From: a virus
IMG/VR virus record: IMGVR_UViG_3300042402_003745
Coordinates: 1-36,981 of that record
DNA length: 36,981 bases
Strand: one strand, 5' to 3'
The position numbers and the translations under genes were made by a program. Below the pieces are notes generated by a model. It saw only the letters and a program-made list of their open reading frames with translations. It had not been told where the DNA came from and did not search any database. Of this stretch, positions 1 to 5,302 are shown piece after piece (within the stretch, counting starts at the first letter, position 1; every line of letters begins with the position of its first letter).

Positions 1-230
1 ATGAACCTAGTTTTAAAGTAAGTAGCTAAATGTATCTTATCAGCTTCAGCAGCTGATGTGTCATACATCACTTGCAAGTAATTTTGTATTGTCTCATGAA
101 AAGCTGTACCAAAAACAGTATGCACAGAAGGTCTATAGGGTTGTAGACCTTTTACATATGAAAGATACCATTGATGAGGACAAGCTTTGTATATTGAATA
201 CTGCGAAAACGAAACGTGTTTACCTTCCAC
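1..230 (-). CDS. PD-(D/E)XK (RecB/Cas4-like) nuclease, partial
   Basis: This gene starts at a GTG (228-230) and runs off the left edge, so only about 76 N-terminal residues are visible. They read SFSQYSIYKACPHQWYLSY near the start and FGTAFHETIQNYLQ later, the N-terminal signature of RecB/Cas4-type PD-(D/E)XK nucleases: a Ser-rich start, a Cys-Pro-x-x-Trp motif and a Gly-x-x-x-His motif. The GTG overlaps the end of the upstream gene (stop 220-222). The first in-frame ATG would remove both motifs, so GTG is preferred. The catalytic D/E-x-K residues lie outside the window. A role in phage recombination or host DNA degradation is inferred. Confidence 0.72.
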   Translation of the reverse strand, partial: MEGKHVSFSQYSIYKACPHQWYLSYVKGLQPYRPSVHTVFGTAFHETIQNYLQVMYDTSAAEADKIHLATYFKTRF

Positions 231-531
231 TATATAAGTCTCTTATTTTTTTTCCTAATTCTGTATCATCTGAATAATTCCTAACTAAGTCTTGGACTGT
301 ATTTAAAGTTGTTACTTCCTTCTTTAAGTATTGTGCAAGATCAAGAGCTTCTTCATAAGCATGTTGAAGCATGTTCTGGTGATTGTTTTCGTTTAAGGTT
401 GTGTTATACTTTTCTACTCCTCTCTTTGCTCTTAAAGTAAGATCATTCATAACAGCCCAAGTAATATCGTCCTTAGGTCTCTGAATCTCATCTATAACTT
501 GATTAAAGTTATTTATCTTAACATACTTCAT
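220..531 (-). CDS. MazG/DUF5664-like small phage protein
   Basis: This is a 103-residue, largely helical soluble protein. The segment around residues 32-70 (AKRGVEKYNTTL, then HAYEEALDLAQYLKKEV) resembles the phage family in which a YG/YN-type segment is followed by an EALDxxxYLKK helix. That family is often placed near MazG-like NTP pyrophosphohydrolases. The acidic pattern of the second helix fits a metal-binding all-alpha pyrophosphatase, but the full set of ligands cannot be seen, so nucleotide clearance is only suggested. Its stop overlaps the GTG start of the nuclease downstream, so the two are probably translated together. Confidence 0.6.
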   Translation of the reverse strand: MKYVKINNFNQVIDEIQRPKDDITWAVMNDLTLRAKRGVEKYNTTLNENNHQNMLQHAYEEALDLAQYLKKEVTTLNTVQDLVRNYSDDTELGKKIRDLYSGR

Positions 532-534
532 ATC

Positions 535-762
535 TTAATTCTGCTGTAGGTTTTTAGGTTGGAATTCTTCATTTACGTGACCACACTTACTGCAAGCAAA
601 GCTTGGGATCGGAGTAAGACCGTCTTGTGGTGTACCAATAACAAATCGACTAACCTTTCTCAAAAAGACAACTTGTGTAAAAGTCTCAGACTCACACTCT
701 TCGCAAACGATTGGTGTTGTCTGCTCTAAAGAAACGTTGATGTTTAAATTCTGTTGTGCCAT
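535..762 (-). CDS. small zinc-ribbon protein
   Basis: This 75-residue protein has two CxxC pairs: CEEC near residues 20-23 and CSKC near residues 57-60. The roughly 33-residue spacing between them is typical of a structural zinc ribbon. The region between the pairs contains basic and hydrophobic strands. No enzyme signature is visible. It is the first gene of a minus-strand group and is divergent from the plus-strand holin-like gene at 880, so the 763-879 gap should hold its promoter. Nucleic-acid binding or a small transcription regulator is possible but not shown. Confidence 0.6.
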   Translation of the reverse strand: MAQQNLNINVSLEQTTPIVCEECESETFTQVVFLRKVSRFVIGTPQDGLTPIPSFACSKCGHVNEEFQPKNLQQN

Positions 763-831
763 TATATCGTATTTTATTAACCTTAAGAAATCTATTACAA
801 TCTACCAAAACCATTTTGCAGAATTTTAAAA

Positions 832-840
832 CTATTTATT
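832..840 (+). promoter_or_regulatory. CTATTTATT motif upstream of plus-strand gene
   Basis: This is the only plus-strand copy noticed of a motif that recurs upstream of gene starts in this window, always on the coding strand. It is followed 40 bp later by the start of the holin-like gene. It is a candidate promoter element; no transcription start is known. Confidence 0.3.
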
Positions 841-850
841 AGTGCACTAA
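839..850. promoter_or_regulatory. 12-bp perfect palindrome in divergent intergenic region
   Basis: TTAGTGCACTAA is its own reverse complement. It lies between the divergent genes at 762 (minus) and 880 (plus), about 30 bp before the plus-strand start, and overlaps the end of a CTATTTATT motif at 832-840. A dimeric repressor site is a natural reading, but no regulator has been linked to it. Confidence 0.35.
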
Positions 851-879
851 GTGCATATTGTTAACTTAAATTCATTACT

Positions 880-1041
880 ATGAATGACAAAATTTTAGGC
901 CTTATCAGACACGTTCTCACCTTTGTAGGTGGTATTATTGTTGCAAAAGGTTTAATAGAATCAAGCTTAACTGAAGAGCTCATCGGTGGTATTATGACCA
1001 TTGTTGGAGGTGTTTGGTCTGTTATTTCTAAGAAGAAGTAA
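880..1041 (+). CDS. small holin-like membrane protein (Pam3-gp28-like)
   Basis: This 53-residue protein is the only gene found on the plus strand. It reads MNDKILGLIRHVLTFVGG, then a hydrophobic Gly-rich helix, a short polar turn (ESSLTEEL), a second helix and a KKK C-terminus. This pattern (LIRHVLTFxGG, then IGxIMTxxGxxWSxxSKKK) is the one I know from the Pam3-gp28 type of putative phage holins. Two helices with a basic tail fit an inner-membrane pore former. Its reversed strand, its own upstream spacer and a strong terminator at 1064-1089 suggest transcription separate from the neighbours, perhaps to time lysis. Confidence 0.72.
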   Translation: MNDKILGLIRHVLTFVGGIIVAKGLIESSLTEELIGGIMTIVGGVWSVISKKK

Positions 1042-1063
1042 TCCATCATCTACCATTACAAAG

Positions 1064-1089
1064 AAGGCCAGCATTAGCTGGCCTTTTTT
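1064..1089 (+). terminator. rho-independent terminator after plus-strand gene
   Basis: AAGGCCAGC pairs with GCTGGCCTT around an ATTA loop, giving a 9-bp stem, followed by a run of six T on the plus strand. It lies 22 bp after the holin-like stop codon. Because the stem has an A-run on its other side it might also act on minus-strand transcripts. Confidence 0.85.
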
Positions 1090-1112
1090 AGTTACTGTTC
1101 TTCGACTAATTT

Positions 1113-1388
1113 TTATTTTTTATTAATTAATCTTGTTTCTAATTTGTCCAATCTTGAATCTAATTGAGAGTAGATGTCTTTTTCAAAGATATCGACCTTT
1201 AAATGGATCTGTCTATTTTCTTCAGCTATTGACTGATAGACATCTGTAAATCTTCGATCTGTTTCTCTCATTAATTCTTCTGTTGTTTTTCGCACTTGGA
1301 TTACCTTAACGAAAGCATAAGTAGCAACTACTGCCAAAGCAATAACCACTACAAGAGCTATCCCTAAAACGAATGATAGTGTTTCCAT
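1113..1388 (-). CDS. N-terminal membrane anchor plus coiled coil protein
   Basis: The 91-residue product has one transmembrane helix at about residues 4-27 (VLGIALVVVIALAVVATYAF) and then a charged, heptad-like helix to the end. This is the shape of i-spanins and of many small phage envelope proteins. The open frame continues upstream to 1454, but that part translates the T-arm of the tRNA-like element. The ATG at 1388 has a good AAGGAG about 9 bp upstream and gives a normal anchor sequence, so I start there. A lipoprotein gene lies just upstream, which would suit a two-component spanin, but function is unproven. Confidence 0.65.
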   Translation of the reverse strand: METLSFVLGIALVVVIALAVVATYAFVKVIQVRKTTEELMRETDRRFTDVYQSIAEENRQIHLKVDIFEKDIYSQLDSRLDKLETRLINKK

Positions 1389-1427
1389 AATTTGTTTCTC
1401 CTTATGTGCCAAAGAACAGTAACTAAG

Positions 1428-1587
1428 CTGTTGAGGGAGGATTCGAACCTCCAAGCTGGGATTCAGTATTTGACAAAATAAGCCGGCTTTGTGGTCAACC
1501 CATATCTAAATACCTATCTCATTTTTCAGCGCCCACGAGACGAGTGGGTGTGTTTGCCACGGTAGCTATCCTTTTCACCACTCAACA
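1428..1587 (-). tRNA. tRNA-like RNA with about 84 nt of extra sequence
   Basis: Read on the minus strand, TGTTGAG (1581-1587) pairs perfectly with CTCAACA (1429-1435) as a 7-bp acceptor stem. A canonical T-arm, GGAGG-TTCGAAT-CCTCC, lies at 1436-1452. A D-arm-like hairpin (GGTG, an A-rich GG loop, TACC) follows the 5' acceptor strand. The element is about 160 nt, whereas a tRNA is about 76. No single anticodon arm fits cleanly: a CCCAC/GTGGG hairpin carries the loop TCGTCTC but lacks U33, and a later TTGTCAA has poor stems. CCA is not encoded. It may be a tRNA with an insertion or intron, or a tRNA mimic. Confidence 0.5.
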
Positions 1588-1593
1588 ATAATA

Positions 1594-1797
1594 CTATTTA
1601 ATTGGTTGCTCGTGAGTTACACTACCGCCACCTACTGGATCTGATACAGGAATGTGTGCTGTGTTTGTATCTGCTACTACTTGTTCAACTGCTACGCTGT
1701 CAACTACTGTAGAGTCTGATACTTCTGAAACTGGATCTGCTCCTGCACATGATGCTAGAATAAAACTAGAGATGATTAAGATTGCTACTTTTTTCAT
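1594..1797 (-). CDS. small secreted lipoprotein
   Basis: The 67-residue product starts MKKVAILIISSFILASCAG, a clear lipoprotein signal peptide with lipobox LASC and Cys at about residue 17. The mature part is short, acidic and rich in Ser, Val and Asp (SDSTVVDSVAVEQVVADT), with no fold I recognise. It would sit in the outer or inner membrane facing the periplasm. Small phage lipoproteins are often o-spanins, and a membrane-anchored coiled-coil protein is encoded downstream at 1113-1388, but the tRNA-like element lies between them, so pairing is a guess. Confidence 0.65.
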   Translation of the reverse strand: MKKVAILIISSFILASCAGADPVSEVSDSTVVDSVAVEQVVADTNTAHIPVSDPVGGGSVTHEQPIK

Positions 1798-2115
1798 TTT
1801 TTATATTTGTTTTGTTTTTATTAAGTTAAGGAAAGTAGAAGATGGGTGCGTGGACATCTACTTTTACGATTGGCTTTTCTTGAGATCTTCTCTCACCTCT
1901 GAAAGATGAAGTACCTACTTCATCGATCGTTCCCCAATCAACCTATAAGTTTATACCCACTCCCACCAGTTGTGATCTGTTATCTGTTCGTTTATGTTTT
2001 GTTTTGGTTTAGTCCTTGTAAAAATTCTTTTACACAAAGAATAGATAGACTTGTTTAGATTCTTTAGTCTACTTAACACTGATTGATTTGATATAACCTT
2101 TTTGGTTTTCATTTG
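1798..2115 (-). other. 318-bp non-coding stretch with predicted RNA structure
   Basis: No convincing gene is seen. On the minus strand there are several hairpins: GATGAAGTA against TACTTCATC (1905-1924), GATTGG against CCAATC (1868-1873 with 1934-1939) closing a loop that contains that hairpin, TGTAAAA against TTTTACA near 2018-2034, and TAGACT against AGTCTA near 2047-2072. It directly precedes the lipoprotein gene at 1797 and so may be its 5' leader, a regulatory RNA or a processed small RNA. No known riboswitch consensus was recognised. Confidence 0.35.
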
Positions 2116-2349
2116 CTACAAGAATTTATTTTTATTTATTCTTGACTCTTCTGCTTCTTTTGCTAAACGTATCCATGTCAATGAAACATCAACAATGGCT
2201 AACACTGGTGCAAAGACTATTACAACCAGTGTATCTAATCCTGGGGTTGGTCCTATTTGGGAGTTTCCAAAAGCTTTGTTGTAACTTTTAATAATTCTCC
2301 AAAGACAATAAGCAACACTAATAATGTAAATATACCAAAACATATTCAA
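2116..2349 (-). CDS. small two-helix membrane protein
   Basis: This 77-residue protein has an N-terminal hydrophobic segment (about residues 3-20, MFWYIYIISVAYCLW), a polar middle with PTPGLD, a second hydrophobic segment (about 40-60, LVVIVFAPVLAIVDVSL) and a charged tail. The second Met (2343) is an equally good start. No family is recognised. It lies downstream of the terminator of the structured RNA and upstream of a structured non-coding stretch, among other small envelope proteins, so a membrane or lysis-related role is possible. Confidence 0.5.
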   Translation of the reverse strand: MNMFWYIYIISVAYCLWRIIKSYNKAFGNSQIGPTPGLDTLVVIVFAPVLAIVDVSLTWIRLAKEAEESRINKNKFL

Positions 2350-2386
2350 TAATTTAAAAATTTAGGTGGCCACCGAAATGACCACC
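2350..2386 (-). terminator. rho-independent terminator of the structured RNA
   Basis: On the minus strand GGTGGTCA pairs with TGGCCACC over 8 bp (one G-U) around a six-base TTTCGG loop, followed by TAAATTTTTAAATT. It closes the structured RNA region 2387-2675. Confidence 0.7.
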
Positions 2387-2675
2387 CTTAAAATTGATGG
2401 GAGTAACGATTACCCATAATCCCTGGACGGACCCCTTTTCACCCATAGTCCACAAAGATGATCAGTCTAAGTGTTAAGACTAGCTGGGTTGTATACCAGC
2501 AACGCCTGCGGAGATCGTCTTGATTTATCTTCGGCGTATCCAGAGCACTGTTGGGTTGCGCATTCTACCCTTAGTGATGGTGGTTTTAACTCACCCGTCT
2601 GTGAAACCCAGCTCAATAACTTTTCAGTTATCTCACCAGTGCCTTAATCCCTCTCAAGGATTTATTCGGCCACAT
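2365..2675 (-). ncRNA. unidentified structured non-coding RNA (about 310 nt)
   Basis: There is no coding frame here, but the minus-strand transcript is rich in helices. A perfect 9-bp long-range pairing joins AGCTGGGTT (2605-2613) to AACCCAGCT (2482-2490). A 6-bp hairpin is capped by a GAAA tetraloop (2616-2631). AGTCT/AGACT lies at 2464-2481, GATTA/TAATC near 2407-2420, and ACGCC/GGCGT lies inside the long-range loop. It ends in a strong terminator. It lacks the RNase P core (GAGGAAAGUCC, ACAGAA), tmRNA ends and group I intron P7/J8-7 signatures, so I cannot name it. It sits in a cluster with the tmRNA and the tRNA-like element. The 5' end is uncertain. Confidence 0.6.
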
Positions 2676-2685
2676 TTTATTTTTG

Positions 2686-3093
2686 TTACTTTTTACTTAC
2701 GTAGTAAACAGGTACTTTAAGTCCAATAAATCTTAATCTATCATTAAAAGAGCTTGTAAAGGCTAATCTAACTTGTTCAGATATTTTTACATCAACTCCA
2801 AACATTGGTTCAAAGGTTTGATTCTGGATATAAGCACCGCTCAATGTAAATCCAACATTATCCTTCCACGTTGATTGTCTTAGTCCGACTGTTGAAACAT
2901 CGTACCCTGCTAAAACTTTAGAATACGTTCCAACTACGTGTAGATTTCTAGATACACGTCCGCTAACTTCTAGCTGAGAGAAGCCGTAATTTTTACCTCT
3001 GTAAGTTACGTTTCCGCCTTGAACTGATACTACCTGTGCTTTGATTGCTGCAGTACTTAGTACTAGAGCTACCATAAGAAATAGTTTTTTCAT
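2686..3093 (-). CDS. secreted protein, outer-membrane beta-barrel-like
   Basis: The 135-residue product begins MKKLFLMVALVLSTAAIKAQ, a Sec signal peptide ending in a Bacteroidota-typical KAQ cleavage site. The mature part alternates short polar and aromatic strands (NVTYRGKNYGFSQLEVSG, VGFTLSGAYIQ, VRLAFTSSFNDRL), as in small outer-membrane barrels. The open frame reaches 3168, but that extra part reads through the tmRNA 3' end; the ATG at 3093 is the sensible start. Host-like sequence style suggests it could alter the host surface, for example to exclude other phages. That is an inference from the fold only. Confidence 0.62.
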   Translation of the reverse strand: MKKLFLMVALVLSTAAIKAQVVSVQGGNVTYRGKNYGFSQLEVSGRVSRNLHVVGTYSKVLAGYDVSTVGLRQSTWKDNVGFTLSGAYIQNQTFEPMFGVDVKISEQVRLAFTSSFNDRLRFIGLKVPVYYVSKK

Positions 3094-3126
3094 TTTGTTT
3101 TGTTTAATTAATAAATATAAAATCAG

Positions 3127-3572
3127 TGGAGATAGTGGGATTCGAACCCACGTCTCCGAAAGAGACAATAATACTAACGTCTCACATGCTTAGTACTGAG
3201 TTGTAAGAGATGTGGGTAGTAGCTTTTATCTCTTCTTTGCTCCATCAGTCTTTGCAGACCAACTCTGCACCGTAAGGGCTGACCATGTTATGGTCTGATC
3301 CACCACTTGATTTTATGACTATCAAGAAAACTAATCCACAGTCCTTCTTTAATGAGTCGATCGTGAACACTCAGTGGTCTTCTGTTCCTAGGTTACTCAC
3401 ACCCGATGCGAACTAGGCTGCAAGAGCGTAGTCGGCGCCTACGAAAGCCATAAGGTCATCGTAGGTCATTTCTGACATTTCGTCATTTATTGTTTAGTAT
3501 CTTCTAAGGCAGTATACTCAAATGCCTGCATGTAGTATTACCTCTGCATCCGGATCGATACCGGTTATCCCC
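3127..3572 (-). ncRNA. ssrA: transfer-messenger RNA (tmRNA)
   Basis: The 5' end GGGGATA (3566-3572) pairs over 7 bp with TATCTCC (3128-3134), with discriminator A at 3127. The 3' domain has a canonical T-arm, GTGGG-TTCGAAT-CCCAC. The 5' side reads GGGGATAACCGGTATCGA, the usual tmRNA start with the GGxxTCGA element. A short frame at 3413-3439 reads Gly-Ala-Asp-Tyr-Ala-Leu-Ala-Ala-stop, very like Bacteroidota tags ending NYALAA. CCA is not encoded. Length is about 446 nt, somewhat longer than the usual 350-400. tmRNA rescues stalled ribosomes and tags the nascent chain for proteolysis. Confidence 0.9.
3413..3439 (-). other. tmRNA tag-encoding frame (GADYALAA)
   Basis: Codons GGC GCC GAC TAC GCT CTT GCA GCC TAG encode GADYALAA and a stop. 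The resume codon is assumed to be GGC by comparison with Bacteroidota tags that begin with Gly; the preceding codon is GTA. The ALAA end is the standard ClpXP-type degradation signal. The exact resume codon could be one triplet off. Confidence 0.8.
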
Positions 3573-3635
3573 ATATTTTCAAAGATCTACTGTATATATA
3601 AATATACGGAACCTACTTTAAACAACAAGCGATTA

Positions 3636-3890
3636 TCAAAATTTATTAAGTAAATTTAGTAAATCACTCTTACTTATTACTCCACTATGCCTAAACTCTA
3701 CTTTACCATCTCTAACTACTACAATGGTTGGTACTGAGTTAATACCATATCTATTGGCTAGATCTTTGTTTGATTCCGCATCTATAAAGTTTATATGCTT
3801 GCCAGCCTCCGAAGAAGCTTGTACAACTATAGGTTTAAATGTCTTGCATGGTTGACACCAAGTGGTGCTAAAATAAAAAATGTCTGCCAT
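3636..3890 (-). CDS. thioredoxin-like protein
   Basis: This 84-residue single-domain thioredoxin fold has the active site WCQPC at residues 11-15 and a cis-Pro loop (NSVPT) near residue 54, followed by a VVVRDGK strand-turn-strand. There is no signal peptide, so it is cytoplasmic. It is shorter than host thioredoxins (about 105) but of normal length for phage ones. It could reduce the C-terminal cysteines of the phage ribonucleotide reductase (21638-23494), which needs a dithiol donor, or serve as a general reductant. The CQPC dipeptide differs from the classic CGPC. Confidence 0.88.
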   Translation of the reverse strand: MADIFYFSTTWCQPCKTFKPIVVQASSEAGKHINFIDAESNKDLANRYGINSVPTIVVVRDGKVEFRHSGVISKSDLLNLLNKF

Positions 3891-3900
3891 AATATTAATT

Positions 3901-4650
3901 TTAAATTGCTGTAACTTCTTTGCCTACTATATCAAATACCCAAGGTTCGTTAGTAGGATTATAGTACTGATTACAAATAGAAGCATTAACAAAGGTCGTA
4001 TCTAAATTATAATCTAAACCATAACCTTCGTGTATATGTCCACAAACGTGCATTATTGGTTTGACTGTGGTTACTACTTTGTGTAGATCTTCGCAACCTA
4101 CATACTCTTGTGAACTTGGTACGTAGTCTAATTTGTATGAAACTGGTGTGTGGGTTATTAAAATATCTGTTGTCATTGATATCTCATCCCATACGTTTCT
4201 AATGTCTTCACCACGATGTTCATTGAATGCCCACCTATCTCCATGAAACCAGGGTGAGTATGGTGATCCCCATATTTTTAGTTTGTCCTCACCACTTCCT
4301 ACTTCTATCCAACTATCCTCCAAATAATGAACCCCAGTATTGCTAAATTTAAGATTATGTAAAGCGTCAACAAGCCATTTTGGTTTTCGTTTAGGACCTT
4401 CCTTATATTCATCTTCCGGATCATATTCTCCAAATTTAGGATCAAAACATCTATCGTGATTACCAGCTATGAAAGCTATACCGTAAGTAAACCTCTTGGC
4501 TTCTTTTATAGCCCATTCAAAAAAGGATTTAACTTCCTCTTGCTTTCCTATACCACTTATATCTCCAGCATGTAATAGAATATCGCCATCAGGTATAGAT
4601 GGCATGGAGTTGTGCTGGTTATGTGTATCACTTATGCAAACTACTCGCAT
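3901..4650 (-). CDS. calcineurin-like metallophosphoesterase
   Basis: The 249-residue protein carries the full metallophosphatase set: SDTH (residues 7-10), GD (29-30), GNHD (63-66), an HTP motif around 169 and CGHIH near 208-212. These supply the ligands of a two-metal site that cleaves phosphomono- or diesters. No signal peptide is present. Substrate cannot be told from sequence; phage members include protein phosphatases and 2',3'-cyclic or nucleotide phosphodiesterases, some of which counter nucleotide-signalling defences. It lies 10 bp upstream of the thioredoxin gene and is probably co-transcribed with it. Confidence 0.85.
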   Translation of the reverse strand: MRVVCISDTHNQHNSMPSIPDGDILLHAGDISGIGKQEEVKSFFEWAIKEAKRFTYGIAFIAGNHDRCFDPKFGEYDPEDEYKEGPKRKPKWLVDALHNLKFSNTGVHYLEDSWIEVGSGEDKLKIWGSPYSPWFHGDRWAFNEHRGEDIRNVWDEISMTTDILITHTPVSYKLDYVPSSQEYVGCEDLHKVVTTVKPIMHVCGHIHEGYGLDYNLDTTFVNASICNQYYNPTNEPWVFDIVGKEVTAI

Positions 4651-4699
4651 AACTTTAAATTACTTTTTAAATTTTAAATTACAACCGCTTCATACACTT

Positions 4700-4927
4700 T
4701 TAGAAAATTTTCCACCAAGGCTTCTTTTCATTAGATATTTTCTTTTTTGATACATCTATATTTCTATGAAAAGCAATTTGTGCTGCTCTAAATATAGTTA
4801 ATCTTTCACCTTGATTCAGATTAGATATGTCCACTTGAACTTGAATAGGACAGTTTATTTCATTAATCTGAAAGGTACTATCTATTACTATATAGTCCTT
4901 CTTACTATGTTTGACGTACTTAATCAT
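4700..4927 (-). CDS. hypothetical small basic protein
   Basis: This 75-residue protein is rich in Lys and Ile, with a beta-like first half (YIVIDSTFQINEI, IQVQVDIS), a helix (GERLTIFRAAQIAFHR) and a basic tail ending KKPWWKIF. No family or motif is recognised. A CTATTTATT motif lies 17 bp upstream of its start, so it may begin a transcript that continues into the metallophosphatase and thioredoxin genes. Confidence 0.5.
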   Translation of the reverse strand: MIKYVKHSKKDYIVIDSTFQINEINCPIQVQVDISNLNQGERLTIFRAAQIAFHRNIDVSKKKISNEKKPWWKIF

Positions 4928-4943
4928 ATATCAACTGGTGTCT

Positions 4944-4952
4944 AATAAATAG
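4944..4952 (-). promoter_or_regulatory. CTATTTATT motif
   Basis: This is the coding-strand copy of the recurring motif, 17 bp upstream of the ATG at 4927 and just downstream of the terminator at 4973-4991. That position suits a promoter for the 4927-3636 gene group. Confidence 0.35.
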
Positions 4953-4972
4953 CTATTCGTATAAAAAAGAAA

Positions 4973-4991
4973 ACTCACTGTAAAAGTGAGT
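4973..4991 (-). terminator. rho-independent terminator after holin-like gene
   Basis: On the minus strand ACTCAC-TTTTACA-GTGAGT is followed by TTTCTTTTTT. It ends the transcript of the 7329-5017 membrane-protein cluster. Confidence 0.8.
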
Positions 4992-5016
4992 CTCTTTAAC
5001 TAACTAAACTTTAACT

Positions 5017-5268
5017 TTACTCTTCTGTTTTATCCGTATTCTTTGAATTGATCCACTTATCAACAGAAGCAATACCAAAAGCACCCAATGTAATTATCAT
5101 GAAACCGTCAAAGATGAATTTGTTTATGAGCAATTCTTTTCCTAACCAACCTGTTACTAGATCTACTACAAGAGCTATTACCATACAAACGAATGCTATG
5201 AAACCAATAAAAGACTTTTCATTGATTGTATTGTTATCGTCAAATAGTTTACTAAAAAATTTTTTCAT
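5017..5268 (-). CDS. holin-like two-helix membrane protein
   Basis: This 83-residue protein has a short basic N-terminus (MKKFFSKLF), two hydrophobic helices at about residues 21-40 and 52-69, and a polar, charged C-terminal tail. That layout is common in class II or III phage holins, which permeabilise the inner membrane at the end of infection. It is the last gene before a terminator in a cluster that also encodes spanin-like proteins, which supports a lysis role. No named family is recognised with certainty, and another small membrane protein (880-1041) competes for the holin role. Confidence 0.55.
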   Translation of the reverse strand: MKKFFSKLFDDNNTINEKSFIGFIAFVCMVIALVVDLVTGWLGKELLINKFIFDGFMIITLGAFGIASVDKWINSKNTDKTEE

Positions 5269-5302
5269 GCTTTTTGATTTTACTGTTTGTTTTTAATATA
5301 TG

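Noticed and set aside
56-277. Plus-strand open frame near the left edge
   Set aside because: It lies opposite the PD-(D/E)XK nuclease and the next gene on the minus strand, and its protein has no motif.
861-1049. Minus-strand open frame of 62 codons
   Set aside because: It is the shadow of the plus-strand holin-like gene, which has a recognisable two-helix pattern and its own terminator.
1389-1454. Upstream extension of the 1113-1388 gene to 1454
   Set aside because: This part translates the T-arm of the tRNA-like element; the ATG at 1388 has a good ribosome binding site and a normal membrane anchor start.
2365-2675. RNase P RNA
   Set aside because: The conserved GAGGAAAGUCC and ACAGAA core elements are absent.
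2365-2675. Group I intron
   Set aside because: A TTCACAGAC stretch looks like the R element, but no matching S element with the AAGAUAU joining segment or a split gene was found.
3094-3168. Upstream extension of the 2686-3093 gene to 3168
   Set aside because: It reads through the 3' end of the tmRNA; starting at 3093 gives a clear signal peptide.
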